A stretch of 64,000 nt of DNA from Sphingobium sp. TCM1 (GCF_001650725.1 NZ_LXVX01000013.1:87569-151568), one strand, 5' to 3'. Shown: positions 49,817 to 59,105, counted from the stretch's first letter. The notes: generated by a model not told the origin, from the letters alone. A program made the numbers and translations.

Positions 49817-50180
49817 GCATACCCCCTTCTCGCTGATCGGCAGCGACGTCACGATCACAGGGAACCTGTCTGCCAGCGTCGACCTGCATGTCGACGGCGC
49901 GGTAGAGGGCGACATATGCTGCGCGTCCCTGGTGCAGGGACCGGACAGCCGCATCACCGGCCATGTCACCGCGCACAGCGCCCGCCTCGCCGGCCTGGTC
50001 GACGGATCGATCACCGCGGAGGACCTGGTGGTCGAAAGCAGCGCCCGGATCACCGGCGATGTCAGCTACGTCTCCATCTCGATCGAGGCCGGCAGCCGGA
50101 TCGAAGGCCGCTTCAGCCACCAGGCCAAGGACGCGCCGACGGCCGAACTCAAGCTGATCGCCAACGACAGCGCCGGTTGA
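49755..50180 (+). CDS. Bactofilin, polymer-forming cytoskeletal protein
   Basis: 141 residues. The bactofilin beta-helix core is visible: SLIGSDVTITGNLSASVDLHVDGAVEGDI, then repeated GxV/GxI turns such as SRITGHVTAHSARLAGLVDGSITAEDL and ARITGDVSYVSISIEAGSRIEGRF. Bactofilins form filaments on the inner membrane and recruit wall enzymes. Starts inside the 3' end of the M23 gene in another frame, so the two are probably translationally coupled. Confidence 0.9.
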   Translation: MFSKSRKSPRPVSPMSATGAKHTPFSLIGSDVTITGNLSASVDLHVDGAVEGDICCASLVQGPDSRITGHVTAHSARLAGLVDGSITAEDLVVESSARITGDVSYVSISIEAGSRIEGRFSHQAKDAPTAELKLIANDSAG

Positions 50181-50271
50181 GCGGCTCGTCCCCTAACCAT
50201 ATTTGTCACTGGAAGCGCCCATTCCGCAGCGCTACCGCTCGCGCCCTCAACTCGATCGGAGGAAGCGCGCG

Positions 50272-50382
50272 ATGGAACATCCCGACTTCTGGCCGGATAT
50301 TCGCCGTTTCCTGCTGGGTTTCGCTGGCGGCGGAATGATCATCGGCATCTACACGCTGATCAGCGTCCGGCCCGTTCCCTGA
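50272..50382 (+). CDS. 36-residue single-helix membrane protein
   Basis: ATG at 50272 with GGAGG 7-8 nt upstream, 36 codons to TGA. MEHPDFWPDIRRFL is followed by a hydrophobic helix FAGGGMIIGIYTLISV. Too short for most gene callers. It is 91 nt after bactofilin and its last 23 nt overlap the convergent DUF1232 gene. Family not recognised. Confidence 0.55.
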   Translation: MEHPDFWPDIRRFLLGFAGGGMIIGIYTLISVRPVP

Positions 50383-50743
50383 TCGCCCAGACCGACAGGA
50401 TCGTCAGGCCGGCCATCCATAGCAGGATGATGAAGATCGCCCCCGCCCTGCTGGCCGGCCGCTTCTCCAGGCGATCGGCCTCTTCGCGGCACCGCGCCAT
50501 CAGCGCAGCCGGGATGCAGGCGATCGCCAGGGCTATGCCCAGCGGCACGATCAGCAGATCGTCAAGCAGTCCGATCACGGGAATGAAGTCGGGGATCAGG
50601 TCGATCGGACTGAGCGCATAGGCCGCAACGAGCAACGCTATGCCGCGCGCAGGCAAAGGGGTATCCGGGCAGCGCGCCGCGATCCACAGTGCCACGGCAT
50701 CCCGCTTCAGCCGCTTCGCCCAAGTCTTGAGCGTGACCAGCAT
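50360..50743 (-). CDS. YkvA/DUF1232 family membrane protein
   Basis: 127 residues. The DUF1232 motif YALSPIDLIPDFIPVIGLLDDLLIVPLGI is at residues about 41-70, here given by its diagnostic part SPIDLIPDFIPVIG. A C-terminal helix IFIILLWMAGLTILSVW anchors it. Function unknown. It shares one base with the comM stop. Confidence 0.82.
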   Translation of the reverse strand: MLVTLKTWAKRLKRDAVALWIAARCPDTPLPARGIALLVAAYALSPIDLIPDFIPVIGLLDDLLIVPLGIALAIACIPAALMARCREEADRLEKRPASRAGAIFIILLWMAGLTILSVWAIRERAGR

Positions 50744-52251
50744 CAGTTCACCGGCGCGCGCCGACGATAGCTGAGCGCTTCCGCGACATGTACGCGCCCC
50801 ACCTGCTCCGCATTGGCAAGATCGGCAATCGTCCGGGCCACCCGCAGCACGCGCGTGTAGCCGCGCGCCGATAGCTTCATCGCGGCGGCGGCCTGCGCGA
50901 GCAATTGCCGCCCCGCCTCATCGGGGCCAGCCACATCCTCCAGTCTCTCCCCATTCACCTCCGCATTGGTGCGCAGACCGCTGCCCGCATAGCGCGCCGT
51001 TTGCACCGCCCGTGCCGCAGCGACCCGCGCCGCGACCTCGGCCGATCCTTCGGCCGGCGGTGGCAACACCAGGTCGGCCGCCGTCACGGCCTGCACCTCC
51101 ACATGCAGGTCGATGCGGTCGAGCAGAGGCCCGGACACCTTGGCCTGATAATCCGACGCGCAGCGCGGCGCACGCGAACAGGCCAGAGAGGGATCGCCCA
51201 GATGCCCGCAACGGCAGGGGTTCATGGCCGCGATCAATTGCACCCGCGCCGGGAAGGTCACATGCGCGTTGGCCCGCGCCACCGTGACCTCGCCCGTCTC
51301 CAGCGGTTGCCGCAGCGAATCTAGCACGGTGCGCTGGAATTCGGGCAGTTCGTCGAGGAACAGGACGCCCAGATGCGCCATGCTGACCTCGCCCGGCCGC
51401 GCCTTCAGGCCGCCACCCACCAAGGCGGCCATCGAGGCGCTGTGATGCGGGTTGCGGAAGGGGCGCGCCCGGCTGATCCGACCGCCCTCCAGCGTGCCGG
51501 CAACGCTCGCCACCATCGAGCTTTCCAGTGCCTCGGACGGCGTCATTTCCGGCAATATACCCGGCAGGCAACTCGCCATCAGCGACTTGCCCGCGCCCGG
51601 TGGCCCCACCATCAAGAGGTTATGACCACCGGCTGCCGCGATCTCCAACGCGCGCTTGGCAACCTCCTGCCCCTTCACCTGTTTCAGGTCGGCGGTCCGC
51701 ACCGGCGCCCCGACCGCGCCCGGTTGGGGCGGAGACAGTGCAGAGGTGCCCTTGAAATGGTTAAGCAGGCTCAGCAGGTCCGGCGCGGCCACCACCTCCA
51801 CCTGCCCTGCCCAGGCGGCTTCGGCCCCCTGCGCCGCCGGGCAGACCAGCCCCATTTCCTGCCCGCCCGCATGGAGCGCGGCAAGCAGCACGCCGGGCGA
51901 GGGCGCGGTCCGCCCGTCCAGACCCAATTCGCCCACCACTACATAGCCCGCCAGCGTCTCGGCATCGATCACCCCCATCGCTCCCAGCAGGGCGAGCGCG
52001 ATCGGCAGATCGAAATGGCTGCCTTCCTTGGGCAGGTCGGCCGGCGACAGGTTCACGGTGATCCGCTTGGGCGGCAGCGACAGGCCGATCGCGGCGATGG
52101 CGTTGCGCACGCGCTCCCGGCTTTCCGCGACCGCCTTGTCAGGCAGGCCGACAAGGATGAAATTGGGGAGGCCGGGGACCAGCTGACACTGCACCTCCAC
52201 GGCGCGCGCCTCCAGCCCCAGATAGGCGACCGTCGAAACCGTAGCGACCAA
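50743..52251 (-). CDS. comM: YifB/ComM family Mg chelatase-like AAA ATPase
   Basis: 502 residues. The N-terminal ChlI-like domain has VPGLPNFILVGLPDKAVAESRERVRNA (key part LVGLPDKAVAESRERV). The AAA core has GPPGAGKSLMASCLPGI (Walker A), FLDELPEF (Walker B) and a C-terminal Mg-chelatase segment. In competent bacteria ComM is a helicase helping branch migration of transformed DNA; here the role is inferred. No competence genes are adjacent. Confidence 0.9.
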   Translation of the reverse strand: MVATVSTVAYLGLEARAVEVQCQLVPGLPNFILVGLPDKAVAESRERVRNAIAAIGLSLPPKRITVNLSPADLPKEGSHFDLPIALALLGAMGVIDAETLAGYVVVGELGLDGRTAPSPGVLLAALHAGGQEMGLVCPAAQGAEAAWAGQVEVVAAPDLLSLLNHFKGTSALSPPQPGAVGAPVRTADLKQVKGQEVAKRALEIAAAGGHNLLMVGPPGAGKSLMASCLPGILPEMTPSEALESSMVASVAGTLEGGRISRARPFRNPHHSASMAALVGGGLKARPGEVSMAHLGVLFLDELPEFQRTVLDSLRQPLETGEVTVARANAHVTFPARVQLIAAMNPCRCGHLGDPSLACSRAPRCASDYQAKVSGPLLDRIDLHVEVQAVTAADLVLPPPAEGSAEVAARVAAARAVQTARYAGSGLRTNAEVNGERLEDVAGPDEAGRQLLAQAAAAMKLSARGYTRVLRVARTIADLANAEQVGRVHVAEALSYRRRAPVN

Positions 52252-52271
52252 TGATCCCCCTTAACGGCCGC

Positions 52272-52946
52272 TCAGGCCTGATCGTCTGCCCGTCCCTTGA
52301 ATCCCTGCGCCACGACATACCATTCGACGCTGCCCTTGCGGCTGGCCGGCGGCTTGGCGTGCTTGATCGTCGTGAAATGCTTCTTGAGCACCGCCAGCAA
52401 CTCGGCGTCCGTGCCGCCTGCAAAGACCTTCGCGACGAAGGTGCCGCCCTTGCGCAGATTTTCGACCGCGAACAGCGCCGCCGCCTCGACCAGGCCCATG
52501 GTGCGCAGATGGTCGGTCTGGGCATGGCCGACCGTGTTGGCCGCCATGTCCGAAATCACCAGGTCCGGCTCCTGCCCCAGCGCCTCGCGTAGCAGGTCCG
52601 GCGCCTTGTCGTCCATGAAGTCCATTTCGAACAGGGTGACGCCGGGAATCGGATCGGTCGGCAGCAGGTCGATCCCGACTACCGCCGCTTTGGGCGCCAT
52701 CTCGCGCACCACCTGCGCCCAGCCGCCAGGTGCGACGCCCAGGTCGACGACCGCGCGCGATCCCTTCACGAAATGGAATTTCTCGTCCAACTCGATCAGC
52801 TTGAAGGCGGCGCGGCTGCGCCATCCTTCAGCCTTCGCCTTGCGGACATAGGGATCGTTGAGATGCCGCTCCAGCCAGCGCACCGACTGCGCCGTGCGCC
52901 CCTTGGCCGACTTGACCCGCACTTTGCCCGCGCCCGCGCCTCTCAC
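52272..52946 (-). CDS. rlmE: 23S rRNA 2'-O-ribose methyltransferase RlmE
   Basis: 224 residues from a GTG at 52946 that overlaps the ppx stop (GTGA). It methylates U2552 in the 23S rRNA A-loop. SAM site VDLGVAPGGWAQ, K-D-K-E tetrad from AAFKLIELD, VISDMAANT, FVAKVFAG and SVEWYVVAQGF. An ORF extends to 53171 inside ppx but has no homology. Confidence 0.93.
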   Translation of the reverse strand: MRGAGAGKVRVKSAKGRTAQSVRWLERHLNDPYVRKAKAEGWRSRAAFKLIELDEKFHFVKGSRAVVDLGVAPGGWAQVVREMAPKAAVVGIDLLPTDPIPGVTLFEMDFMDDKAPDLLREALGQEPDLVISDMAANTVGHAQTDHLRTMGLVEAAALFAVENLRKGGTFVAKVFAGGTDAELLAVLKKHFTTIKHAKPPASRKGSVEWYVVAQGFKGRADDQA

Positions 52947-54073
52947 ATCACTCTCCCGTCGCGGTCCATCAGCCCGCGCAAAATGCCCTCGCGAATGCCC
53001 CGGTCGGCGACGCCCAGTCGCTCGGCCGGCCAGATGTCGAGGATCGATTCCAATATGGCGCAGCCGGCCACGACCAGATCGGCCCGTTCCGTGCCGATGC
53101 AGGGCAGCTTCTGCCGCTCGGCCAGCGCCATGCCCGACAGCCGGTCCGAAATGGAGCGCATCGATTCGCATGGAACGATCAGCCCGTCGATCGCCTGCCG
53201 GTCATAACGGGGGAGGTTGAGGTGCAGGCTGGCCAGTGTCGTCACCGTGCCCGAAGTGCCGAGCAGGCGGATACCCTCGGCATCGCGCGGCAGCCGACGG
53301 GCCAGCGGCGAGAAGGCATCCGCCACCCGCGCACGCATCCGGCCATAGGCCGCCAGTCGCTCCGCCGGATCGCCATGGTCGAACGCCTCGCTCTCGGTCA
53401 GCGACACGACGCCCCAGGGGGCGCTGACCCAATCCACGATATGCGGCGCGCCATCCCCATGGGCATCGACCAGCACCAGTTCCGTCGAGCCGCCGCCAAT
53501 GTCGAAGATCAACGCCGGGCCATGTCCCGGCTCCAGCAGCGCATGGCAGCCCAGCACCGCCAGCCTTGCCTCTTCCTGCGCGCTGATGATGTCGAGCGCG
53601 ATGCCGGTTTCGCGATAGACGCGCTGGATGAACTCGGCCCCGTTGGACGCCCGGCGACACGCCTCGGTTGCGACCGACCGGGCGAGCGTCACATGGCGGC
53701 GGCGGAGCTTGTCGGCGCACACCGACAGCGCGGCAATGGCGCGATCGATCGCCGCGTCGCTGATCCGGCCGGTCGACGCCAGCCCCTCGCCCAACCGGAC
53801 GATGCGCGAAAAGGCATCGACGACGATGAAGCCATCTGCCGAAGGCTTGGCGATCAGCAACCGGCAATTATTGGTGCCTAGGTCGATCGCGGCATAGGAG
53901 CGCCGTTCACGCGCGCCATGAAGCGCGAATCCCCGCTGCTTCGACGGGGGAGGAATGGCCGCAGCCTTGCTCCCTTCGCCCGGACCGGAGCGGGCGCTTT
54001 TGCCCGCATAACGGCCGGTCGGGCCGGAACTCTGCGGCGATGGGCGGCTCTGCTGCACCATGCCGTAACTCAC
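52943..54073 (-). CDS. Ppx/GppA family phosphatase
   Basis: 376 residues. AAIDLGTNNCRLLIA (phosphate-1 motif of the ASKHA fold), FDIGGGSTELVLV and LGTSGTVTTLASL mark an exopolyphosphatase/guanosine pentaphosphate phosphohydrolase. It degrades polyphosphate or pppGpp. The N-terminal 55 residues are rich in Ser, Pro and Gly and are not part of the fold; start uncertain. Overlaps rlmE by 4 nt, so the two are coupled. Confidence 0.88.
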   Translation of the reverse strand: MSYGMVQQSRPSPQSSGPTGRYAGKSARSGPGEGSKAAAIPPPSKQRGFALHGARERRSYAAIDLGTNNCRLLIAKPSADGFIVVDAFSRIVRLGEGLASTGRISDAAIDRAIAALSVCADKLRRRHVTLARSVATEACRRASNGAEFIQRVYRETGIALDIISAQEEARLAVLGCHALLEPGHGPALIFDIGGGSTELVLVDAHGDGAPHIVDWVSAPWGVVSLTESEAFDHGDPAERLAAYGRMRARVADAFSPLARRLPRDAEGIRLLGTSGTVTTLASLHLNLPRYDRQAIDGLIVPCESMRSISDRLSGMALAERQKLPCIGTERADLVVAGCAILESILDIWPAERLGVADRGIREGILRGLMDRDGRVM

Positions 54074-54237
54074 TTCTGCTTATCGCCAGTCCCAAAGACG
54101 GGACCGGAACTTGCCAACATGCTTAAGCAGATACGGGCAGATGCGCAAGGAGGGGGGAGCCGCCCACCGCAAGCGGCTCCCCGCCTGTCTGAAGTGAGGC
54201 GGCTTGGAAGACGCGCTTCAGCGCATGTCCGGAGGTT
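54074..54237. other. Intergenic hairpin region
   Basis: GGGGAGCCGC and GCGGCTCCCC form a 10-bp stem with a CCACCGCAA loop around 54157-54182, past the minus-strand M20 peptidase stop. It may terminate that gene, though no T-run follows. No gene was recognised in the region. Confidence 0.45.
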
Positions 54238-55662
54238 TTACCGGGTATAGGCCTTGACCAGCCGATAAAGGAAGGCCCGGCCGTCAAGCAGCGACTTCAC
54301 GCGGATGCGCTCATTGAGACCATGGACGCCCTGCCCGTCCGGGTCCGCGAACATACCGGACACGCCATAGGTCGGGATGCCCGCCGCATTGGTGAAACGG
54401 CCGTCGGTCGCTCCGGTGGCGAGGCGCGGAATTACGGGCACGCCCGGCCACATTTCCCTGGTCAGCGCTTCGATCGGTCCCATGATCTGCGGCGTCAGTT
54501 CGGGTGCCGACGACTTGGGCTGGGGCGGATCGGCCAGGTCGACCTTCACCCGGGGATCGGCCGCAACCTCCTTCAACCGCGCCAAAACGGATTCGACGCT
54601 CTCGCCTGGAATGATCCTGCAATTGACGTTCGCCGTCACGGATTGCGGCTGGGCGTTGGGCGCATGGCCGCCGGAGACCAGCGTCGGAATGCAGGTGGTC
54701 CGCAGCGTGGCGTTCCAACTCGCATTCTCGGCCGACACGGCGGCATAATCCGCCTCGCTTGCCGTGCCCGCACCGATCGCCGCCATCGCCGCCGATACCT
54801 TGCCGGGGTAAAGCGGCGCCGAAGCCCCAAAATAGGCTTTGGCGGCCGGGGTCAGGTTCACGGGAAAATCATAATCGTTCACCCGTGCAAGCGCAGCAGC
54901 CATCCAGCCGATCGCATTGAAACGCGGCGTCTGGCGCGAACTATGCCCGCCCGGCGCGGTCGCGCTGAAGGCGAAGTCCTGATAGACTTTCTCGCCCGCC
55001 TGCACTCCCTGACTGACCGGCTTTCCGCTCTCGTCCAGCGACCCGCCGCCGCCTTCGTTGAGCGCCCAGCCGGCCTTCAATGCGTCGGGCCGGTTCTTGA
55101 GCAGATATTCGACGCCGTTCAGCGCCTTCTCCGTTTCCTCGCCGCAGGTCAGCGCCAGCTTGATCGTGCGTTTGGGCTTGTAACCCTCCTGCTTGTAGCG
55201 GACCATCTGGTCGGTAAAGGCCGCCGCCATCGCCTTGTCGTCGGAGGTGCCTCGGCCGTAGAAATAGCCCCCTTCCTCGATCAGGGTGAAGGGATCGCGC
55301 TGCCAGTCGGCGCGCTTGGCCGCCACGACATCAATATGGGCCAGCAGCAGCACTGCGGGCAGCTTCGCATCGCTCCCGCGCAGGATGGCCGACAGATTGC
55401 CTTCCTTCGGATGGGTGGGATCGACAATTATCTGGACATCGTCGGCGGCATAGCCCGCCGCCTTCAGCCGCGCCCCCATCCGCTCGGCCGCGAGCGTGCA
55501 GCTCCCGTCCGGCCAGCTGGAATCGGTTTCCACCAGTTCCTTGTAAAGCGCCCGGAACGGGGCCTCGCCCCCACGCGCCTGCGCATCGGCTGTGGCCGCA
55601 TGGGCGCTGGTCGTGACGAGAAGCGCAGCCAGCAGAGCGGCAGCGGGACGGCGAAATGGCAT
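54238..55662 (-). CDS. M20-family metallopeptidase, exported
   Basis: 474 residues from the ATG at 55662 (MPFRRPAAALLAALLVTTSAHAA), chosen for its signal peptide and AAGGGGG upstream. Zinc motifs are LLAHIDVV, GRGTSDDKAMAA and TCGEETEKALNG (catalytic Glu), with the dimerisation-domain HSSRQTPRFN. It is probably a periplasmic di- or aminopeptidase/carboxypeptidase. The frame opens to 55737 without homology. Confidence 0.88.
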   Translation of the reverse strand: MPFRRPAAALLAALLVTTSAHAATADAQARGGEAPFRALYKELVETDSSWPDGSCTLAAERMGARLKAAGYAADDVQIIVDPTHPKEGNLSAILRGSDAKLPAVLLLAHIDVVAAKRADWQRDPFTLIEEGGYFYGRGTSDDKAMAAAFTDQMVRYKQEGYKPKRTIKLALTCGEETEKALNGVEYLLKNRPDALKAGWALNEGGGGSLDESGKPVSQGVQAGEKVYQDFAFSATAPGGHSSRQTPRFNAIGWMAAALARVNDYDFPVNLTPAAKAYFGASAPLYPGKVSAAMAAIGAGTASEADYAAVSAENASWNATLRTTCIPTLVSGGHAPNAQPQSVTANVNCRIIPGESVESVLARLKEVAADPRVKVDLADPPQPKSSAPELTPQIMGPIEALTREMWPGVPVIPRLATGATDGRFTNAAGIPTYGVSGMFADPDGQGVHGLNERIRVKSLLDGRAFLYRLVKAYTR

Positions 55663-55755
55663 GAAAAAGCCCCCTTGGTTCAAAGAGGGTGCGACATTGG
55701 CCAAAGCGCCTCGAGAGGGCAAGGCGCTATCATGCACGCCCTATCCGACGGGATT

Positions 55756-56133
55756 TCAAAGCGGCAGCAACGCCGCCACGATCTGCCGTTCCTCGGCGCG
55801 CAGCACGCCCCAGGCGCGGGCCGCCGCGCGGCTGTCCATCGCCTCTACGCCCATGCCCAGCGCCTCAACCGCGCGGACGAAGGCGCGCGGCGGCTGGCGC
55901 AGACCGGCGCCGGTTCCCAGCAGCAGGAATTCCGGACGCGGGTCGATGGCGAACAAATCCCCCAGCGATTCCAGCGTCAGCGCATCGACTGCCGGAGCAT
56001 TCGTCCAGGCCAGCGCCCGCACCGGGCTGAGAAGCAGGCCGTCAGGGAACACATCGTCCCGTACCCGGAAGCCCCGGCCCTGAAAGCCGGTGACGATCGG
56101 CCCTTGTCCGCCATCATCACGGCGCAGCTTGAT
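55756..56133 (-). CDS. Mth938-like domain protein with no canonical start codon
   Basis: The minus-strand frame reads through a Mth938-like (DUF498) domain: GPIVTGFQGRGFRV, then GLLLSPVRALAW, FLLLGTGAG and LGMGVEAMDSRAAARAWGVL. From the in-frame stop at 56163 to a GTG at 56052 there is no ATG, GTG or TTG, yet conserved residues begin well before 56052. The shown 5' end uses an ATC at 56133 followed by Lys-Leu, where relatives typically start Met-Lys; a CTG at 56148 that overlaps the secF stop (CTGA) is another candidate. The GTG would give only 98 residues. Family function is unknown; it follows secDF here. Confidence 0.65.
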   Translation of the reverse strand: MKLRRDDGGQGPIVTGFQGRGFRVRDDVFPDGLLLSPVRALAWTNAPAVDALTLESLGDLFAIDPRPEFLLLGTGAGLRQPPRAFVRAVEALGMGVEAMDSRAAARAWGVLRAEERQIVAALLPL

Positions 56134-56144
56134 CCCCGCGTCGG

Positions 56145-57143
56145 TCAGGGGCGCGCTCCGTCATCACGGCTTGCCTCTCTGGGCCCCACGCGTTCGGCGG
56201 TTCCGGCATAGCCCTTCTTCGCCGCCTTCTTTTCCGCCGCCTGCGGGGTCAGGCCCAGCGTGATCAACAGCGAAGACGAAACATAGACCGACGAATAGGT
56301 ACCGACGATGATGCCCAGCATCATGGCGGCGGTGAAGCCGCGCAGCACATGGCCGCCGAACAGCAACAACGCGCCCAGCGCCAGCATGACCGTCACCGAC
56401 GTCATGACCGTGCGCGGCAGCGTTTCGTTGACCGACAGGTCGATCAGTGCCTTCATGTCCATCTTGCGATATTTACGCATATTTTCGCGGATGCGGTCGT
56501 CGATCACCATCTTGTCGTTGATCGAATAGCCCACGATCGTCAGCACGGCGGCGATGATGTTGAGGTCGAATTCCAACTGGGTGACGGCAAAGAAACCCAA
56601 GGTCATCAGCACGTCATGGACGATCGCGACGAAGGTCGAGACGCCGAACTGCCATTCGTAGCGGAACCAGGAAAAGATCGCGATACCGACGATCGCCAGC
56701 ACGACGGCGAGCACGCCATTCTGGATCAGTTCGCCCGACACCTTACCCGACACCGTATCGTAGCGGGAGAAGGTGACGCCGGGAAACTCGGCGGTCATCG
56801 CGTTACGGGTCTTTTCGACCACGGCGTTGGCCGCGCCCGCGCCGCCTTGCTCGGGCAAGGGCAGGCGAATCTGCACGGTCTTGGGATCGCCGAATTGCTG
56901 GAGCGAGCTTTCGCCCACGCCCAGCCGTCCGATGGTCGCCCGCACCCTGTCGGTCTCGACATTCTGCGGGAATTTCGCCTCGATCATGAGGCCGCCGACA
57001 AAATCGACGCCCAGGTTGAGCCCCTTGTAGGCGGTCGCCCCCACGGCCAGCACGGTCAGCAGCGCCGTCAGCGCGAAGGCCCAATGGCGGATCGCGACGA
57101 AGCCGATATTGGTGTTGTCGGGGACAAGCTTGAGCAGTTTCAT
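56145..57143 (-). CDS. secF: Protein translocase subunit SecF
   Basis: 332 residues with six membrane helices. GVDFVGGLMIEAKF and the SecD/SecF motif YSINDKMVIDDRIRENMR identify it. With SecD it uses the proton gradient to drive late steps of protein export. C-terminal extension rich in Lys and Ala. Follows secD by 19 nt. Confidence 0.95.
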   Translation of the reverse strand: MKLLKLVPDNTNIGFVAIRHWAFALTALLTVLAVGATAYKGLNLGVDFVGGLMIEAKFPQNVETDRVRATIGRLGVGESSLQQFGDPKTVQIRLPLPEQGGAGAANAVVEKTRNAMTAEFPGVTFSRYDTVSGKVSGELIQNGVLAVVLAIVGIAIFSWFRYEWQFGVSTFVAIVHDVLMTLGFFAVTQLEFDLNIIAAVLTIVGYSINDKMVIDDRIRENMRKYRKMDMKALIDLSVNETLPRTVMTSVTVMLALGALLLFGGHVLRGFTAAMMLGIIVGTYSSVYVSSSLLITLGLTPQAAEKKAAKKGYAGTAERVGPREASRDDGARP

Positions 57144-57162
57144 GTCTTTCTCTCCCGCCCCG

Positions 57163-58761
57163 TCAGATATGGATTTCGGTCGGGCGCGTGGTGCGGACCC
57201 AGCGCGCGGCGAGCAGGCGCGTGAAGGTCACGGCCGTGAACACGCTGGTCGCGATGCCGATCAGCAGCACGATGGCGAAGCCCTTGACCGGGCCGGAACC
57301 CAGCGCCAGCATGATGCCGCCGGCAATGGCGTGGGTCACGTTCGCCTCGAAAATGGTGCGGCTGGCTTCCTTGTAGCCGAACTCGATCGCCTGCACCACG
57401 CCGCGGCCCCGCCGCCGCTCCTCGCGGATGCGTTCGTAGATGAGGACGTTGGCATCGACCGCAGTACCGATGGTCAGCACGAAACCGGCGATGCCCGGCA
57501 GCGTCAGCGTCGCCCCCAACATGCCCATCACGCCCAGGATCACCGCCACGTTGATGGCGACGGCGATGTTGGCATAGATGCCGAAGCGGCCATAGCTGAG
57601 GAACATGAAGCCCGCGACCGCGACCACCGCGATGATCGAGGCGATCATGCCGGCGCGGATCGAGTCCGCTCCCAGGCCGGGTCCGACCGTGCGTTCCTCC
57701 ACCACGGTCAGCGCGACCGGCAGCTTACCAGACCGCAGGGCGATGGCGAGCTGGTTGGCGCTTTCGACGGTGAAGCTGCCTGCGATCTGGGCGCTTCCGC
57801 CCAGGATCGGCTCGTTGATATTGGGAGCCGACAGCACCTTGCCGTCCAGGATGATGGCGAAGGGACGATTGACATTCTGCGACGTCACCTGGCCGAATTT
57901 GCGGCCGCCCGATCCGTTAAAACGGATGTTGACGATCGCCTCGTTGCTCTGGCCGTAGCCTTGGGTGGCGTCGGTCAGATCCTCGCCGGACACCATCACT
58001 TGGCGCTTCACCGCGATCACCGGCACGCCGCTCGGATTGTTTGGATAAGGCAGGACTTCGCTGCCCACCGGCGCGCGGCCCTGCGCCACTTCGGCCGGGT
58101 TGGCCGTGGTGTCGACCAGCTTGAATTCCAGCTTGGCGGTCTGGCCGAGCAGATCCTTGAGCGCCTTGGGATCCTGAAGACCTGGCACCTGCACGACGAT
58201 GCGGTTGCCACCCTGCTGCTGGATGGTCGGCTCGCGCGTGCCCATTTCGTCGATGCGCTTGCGAATGACCTCGGTCGCGACTTCCATCGCGCTCTTGACC
58301 GCATTGTCGATGCCCGCATCGGTGGGCGTGATGACAATGGTGGAGCTGTTCACCACCTCGACATTGAAATCGCGCTGCCCGGTCAGGCCCGCGCCCTGCG
58401 TCAGCGGCCGGATGCGCTCGACGGCGGCATCCACCTGGGCGGGATCGCGCACCATGAAGCTGAGCTTCCCGTCGCGGCTGGAGATATCGCCGATCGCGAT
58501 CCTGGGATCGCCACGGCGCAATTCCGTGCGAACCTGCTCCTCCATGTTGGTCAGCCGCTGCTTGGCAACGTCCTGGGTCGATGCTTCGAGCAGCAGATGG
58601 CTGCCGCCCGCCAGGTCGAGGCCGAGATTGACGCGCGTCTGCATGAAGCCGGGCAGCTTCGCGACGGTCGCGTCGGGCAGGAAGCTGGGCACGGCGCACA
58701 CTACGCCGATGACCAGGGGCAGGAGGATCGCGGCGACCGCCCAGCGCGAAAAGTTCAGCAT
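57163..58761 (-). CDS. secD: Protein translocase subunit SecD
   Basis: 532 residues. NLGLDLAGGSHLLLEAS, the periplasmic P1 region and the C-terminal GTAVDANVLIYERIREE and FEANVTHAIAGGIMLALGSGPVKGF (the latter cut to its diagnostic ANVTHAIAG part) identify SecD. Order yajC-secD-secF, spacing 8 and 19 nt, is the conserved operon. Confidence 0.96.
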   Translation of the reverse strand: MLNFSRWAVAAILLPLVIGVVCAVPSFLPDATVAKLPGFMQTRVNLGLDLAGGSHLLLEASTQDVAKQRLTNMEEQVRTELRRGDPRIAIGDISSRDGKLSFMVRDPAQVDAAVERIRPLTQGAGLTGQRDFNVEVVNSSTIVITPTDAGIDNAVKSAMEVATEVIRKRIDEMGTREPTIQQQGGNRIVVQVPGLQDPKALKDLLGQTAKLEFKLVDTTANPAEVAQGRAPVGSEVLPYPNNPSGVPVIAVKRQVMVSGEDLTDATQGYGQSNEAIVNIRFNGSGGRKFGQVTSQNVNRPFAIILDGKVLSAPNINEPILGGSAQIAGSFTVESANQLAIALRSGKLPVALTVVEERTVGPGLGADSIRAGMIASIIAVVAVAGFMFLSYGRFGIYANIAVAINVAVILGVMGMLGATLTLPGIAGFVLTIGTAVDANVLIYERIREERRRGRGVVQAIEFGYKEASRTIFEANVTHAIAGGIMLALGSGPVKGFAIVLLIGIATSVFTAVTFTRLLAARWVRTTRPTEIHI

Positions 58762-58769
58762 GACGCCGC

Positions 58770-59105
58770 TCAGTCGTTCGCGGGCTTGGCGGTGGCCGGG
58801 TCGATCACGTCGGTCAGGGTCGACTTGACCGCCTTCACCTTCATGCCGGGGGCCAGTTCGACATCGGCGTAAATCTCGTCGACCCGCACGACCTTGCCGA
58901 CAAGACCACCGCCGGTGACGACCTGATCGCCCTTCTTCACGGCGTCGATCTTCGCCTTATGCTCCTTCATCTTCTTCTGCTGCGGACGGATAAGCAGGAA
59001 ATAGAAGACCACGAAGATCAGGACCAGCGGCGCCATCTGCACCAGGACACTGGCGCCGGAGGCTTGCCCGCCCGCGGTCTGGGCAAAGGCTGGAGTAATG
59101 AACAT
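58770..59105 (-). CDS. yajC: Preprotein translocase subunit YajC
   Basis: 111 residues from the ATG at 59105 (MFITPAFAQTAG). A single membrane helix (APLVLIFVVFYFLLIRPQQKK) with the RPQQKK motif, then KKGDQVVTGGGLVGKV. Member of the SecDF-YajC complex, first gene of the operon. An upstream ATG at 59156 is less likely. Confidence 0.94.
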   Translation of the reverse strand: MFITPAFAQTAGGQASGASVLVQMAPLVLIFVVFYFLLIRPQQKKMKEHKAKIDAVKKGDQVVTGGGLVGKVVRVDEIYADVELAPGMKVKAVKSTLTDVIDPATAKPAND

